A stretch of 52,726 nucleotides of DNA from Deltaproteobacteria bacterium (lineage in GTDB: Bacteria > Desulfobacterota > BSN033 > UBA1163). The stretch lies in contig VGSS01000004.1 in assembly GCA_016874935.1 (NCBI GenBank), positions 1 through 52,726 of the forward strand, read 5' to 3'. Shown piece by piece: positions 51,822-52,726 of the stretch. A program made the position numbers and the translations under genes. Position 1 is the stretch's first letter. Each line of letters opens with the position of its first letter. The notes under the pieces are model-generated. The model was not told the origin of the DNA, did not search any database, and saw nothing but the letters and a program-made list of their open reading frames with translations.

Positions 51822-51850
51822 TTGACAAAAGAATTGTATTTTGTTAAATA
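51822..51850 (+). promoter_or_regulatory. Promoter for the tRNA-tuf operon
   Basis: TTGACA (51822-51827), 17 bases, TAAATA (51845-51850) form a strong sigma-70 promoter about 114 bases before tRNA-Tyr and just after the LysR gene. Confidence 0.65.
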
Positions 51851-51963
51851 TATTAAGTTATAATTCATGTTGATCTTTGTTCCACTTATGTAACTCATTG
51901 ATTTCCCAATCTTTTTCTTTGCCGGGAGGAATTTGCTCAATCCAAAAAAAGTTATTTCGGTTC

Positions 51964-52048
51964 GGAGAGGTTCCCGAGCGGCCAAAGGGGACAGACTGTA
52001 AATCTGTTGGCGATGCCTTCGGAGGTTCGAATCCTCCCCTCTCCACCA
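51964..52048 (+). tRNA. tRNA-Tyr (anticodon GUA)
   Basis: The acceptor stem GGAGAGG pairs with CCTCTCC, followed by ACCA. The anticodon arm ACAGA-CTGTAAA-TCTGT gives GUA. The long variable arm (TGGCGATGCCTTC region) is typical of bacterial tyrosine tRNA, and the T arm is GGAGGTTCGAATCCTCC. Confidence 0.96.
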
Positions 52049-52222
52049 GTTTTACTCGTCAGAAAGTGGATGATATGAGAATGAAAATCTTTCCCCGACG
52101 AGAGGAGGGGGATGAGGTCAAGTGATCGGTCGAGCCAAATATTATTTTGAATTATTAAAAAGGTTTTCGTGAGTTTAGTAATCGGGTACTTTTCAGTCAA
52201 AGGGTTTGTATGTTTCGATGAG

Positions 52223-52298
52223 GCGGGAGTAGCTCAGTTGGTAGAGCATCAGCCTTCCAAGCTGAGGGTCGCGGGTTCGATCCCCGTTTCCCGCTCCA
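52223..52298 (+). tRNA. tRNA-Gly (anticodon UCC)
   Basis: The acceptor stem GCGGGAG pairs with TTCCCGC (one G-U pair), followed by TCCA. The D arm is AGCTCAGTTGGTAGAGCA. The anticodon loop CTTCCAA gives UCC. The T arm is GCGGGTTCGATCCCCGT. Confidence 0.96.
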
Positions 52299-52342
52299 AA
52301 GCATCCAATTTATATTGTTAATTTTATGAATATATCTGGGAG

Positions 52343-52370
52343 CCTGTCTTTGCTTTTTGGCAGGTTTTTT
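52343..52370 (+). terminator. Intrinsic-terminator-like hairpin inside the tRNA-tuf cluster
   Basis: CCTGTC pairs with GGCAGG (six pairs, one G-U) around a ten-base loop, followed by TTTTTT. It lies between tRNA-Gly and tRNA-Thr(GGU), so it may attenuate transcription into tuf. Confidence 0.5.
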
Positions 52371-52380
52371 CTTTGGTTTT

Positions 52381-52456
<76 letters not shown>

Positions 52457-52509
52457 TAGGGAGTGGCAGATTCGATAATCTTTTTCAAGAAACAAGGAGG
52501 GAATGAGCC

Positions 52510-52726
52510 ATGTCGAAGCCGAAATTTGAGAGGACGAAGCCGCATGTGAATGTGGGGACGATTGGGCACGTGGATCATGGGAAGACGACGTTGACCTCAG
52601 CGATCACGAAGGTGTTGGCGGGCAAGGGGTTGGCCTCGTATATGGCGTTTGATCAGATCGACAAGGCGCCTGAGGAGAAGGAGCGCGGGTTGACGATAGC
52701 GATTGCGCATGTGGAGTATGAGACGG
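52510..52726 (+). CDS. tuf: Elongation factor Tu, 5' part
   Basis: The frame starts [20 protein letters not shown] and continues [20 protein letters not shown], with [20 protein letters not shown] as the switch I region. The G1 motif GHVDHGKT is intact. The gene runs off the window end after 72 residues. GGAGGG lies nine bases before the ATG. EF-Tu delivers aminoacyl-tRNA to the ribosome as a GTP complex. Confidence 0.97.
   Translation, partial: MSKPKFERTKPHVNVGTIGHVDHGKTTLTSAITKVLAGKGLASYMAFDQIDKAPEEKERGLTIAIAHVEYET

Overview
The window looks like a chromosome segment from a strict anaerobe, most probably a deltaproteobacterium (Desulfobacterota or Syntrophobacterales type). This is inferred from gene content: a tungsten-type aldehyde:ferredoxin oxidoreductase, a four-subunit 2-oxoacid:ferredoxin oxidoreductase, a 4-hydroxybutyryl-CoA dehydratase-like Fe-S flavoprotein, several UbiD-type (de)carboxylases, a probable selenoprotein, and many short palindromic repeats between operons. 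No rRNA gene, plasmid origin, prophage or CRISPR array was seen.

Layout. 0-3 kb is a decayed patch: the end of a LOG-family gene, fragments of an Fe-S oxidoreductase and a ribokinase, an MntA-like antitoxin with a broken HepT partner, an intact DUF433/DUF5615 toxin-antitoxin pair and a TM2 remnant. 3-10 kb holds a DEAD-box helicase, typA, a ychF remnant, a monoacylglycerol-lipase-like hydrolase and glpK. A tRNA-Thr(UGU) and a few very small membrane-protein ORFs follow. 11-22.5 kb, on the minus strand, is a catabolic block: an old-yellow-enzyme/dienoyl-CoA reductase, a CUT1 sugar ABC importer (binding protein, two permeases, ATPase), an SDR dehydrogenase, AOR, nitronate monooxygenase and a cupin. 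22.5-29 kb, on the plus strand, is a GntR-regulated block: hydroxyacid dehydrogenase, KorDABC and the AbfD-like dehydratase, followed by a convergent HD-GYP protein. 30-33.5 kb has an HpaI-type aldolase, a DapA-family aldolase and a LarA-type nickel racemase. These blocks read as one catabolic island in which sugar acids or 2-hydroxy/2-oxo acids are imported, oxidised or epimerised, cleaved by aldolases and passed to ferredoxin-linked oxidoreductases; this is inference.

34-43 kb is mixed: an IS1380 remnant fused in frame to rsmE, a radical SAM protein, an alcohol dehydrogenase, a histidine phosphatase, an arsenate reductase-like phosphatase, queF, a small rhodanese with an in-frame UGA that is probably selenocysteine, a DUF4143 ATPase and a truncated DNA methyltransferase. 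Transposon debris and MITE-like repeats are dense here.

43.4-50.6 kb, on the minus strand and divergent from a LysR regulator, is the most interesting block. It encodes two large UbiD-family proteins, two KdsC-like HAD proteins, a 10-kDa protein, a third UbiD, UbiX (flavin prenyltransferase) and an archaeal-type CTP-dependent riboflavin kinase (DUF120). The composition matches phenylphosphate carboxylase (alpha, beta, gamma, delta) plus local supply of FMN and prenyl-FMN. The delta-type HAD subunit is duplicated, both copies carry DIHG in place of the usual DxDG, and no phenylphosphate synthase is present. The window ends with tRNA-Tyr, tRNA-Gly, tRNA-Thr(GGU) and the start of tuf. The tRNA-Thr(UGU) that heads this cluster in many bacteria is instead about 42 kb away on the other strand.
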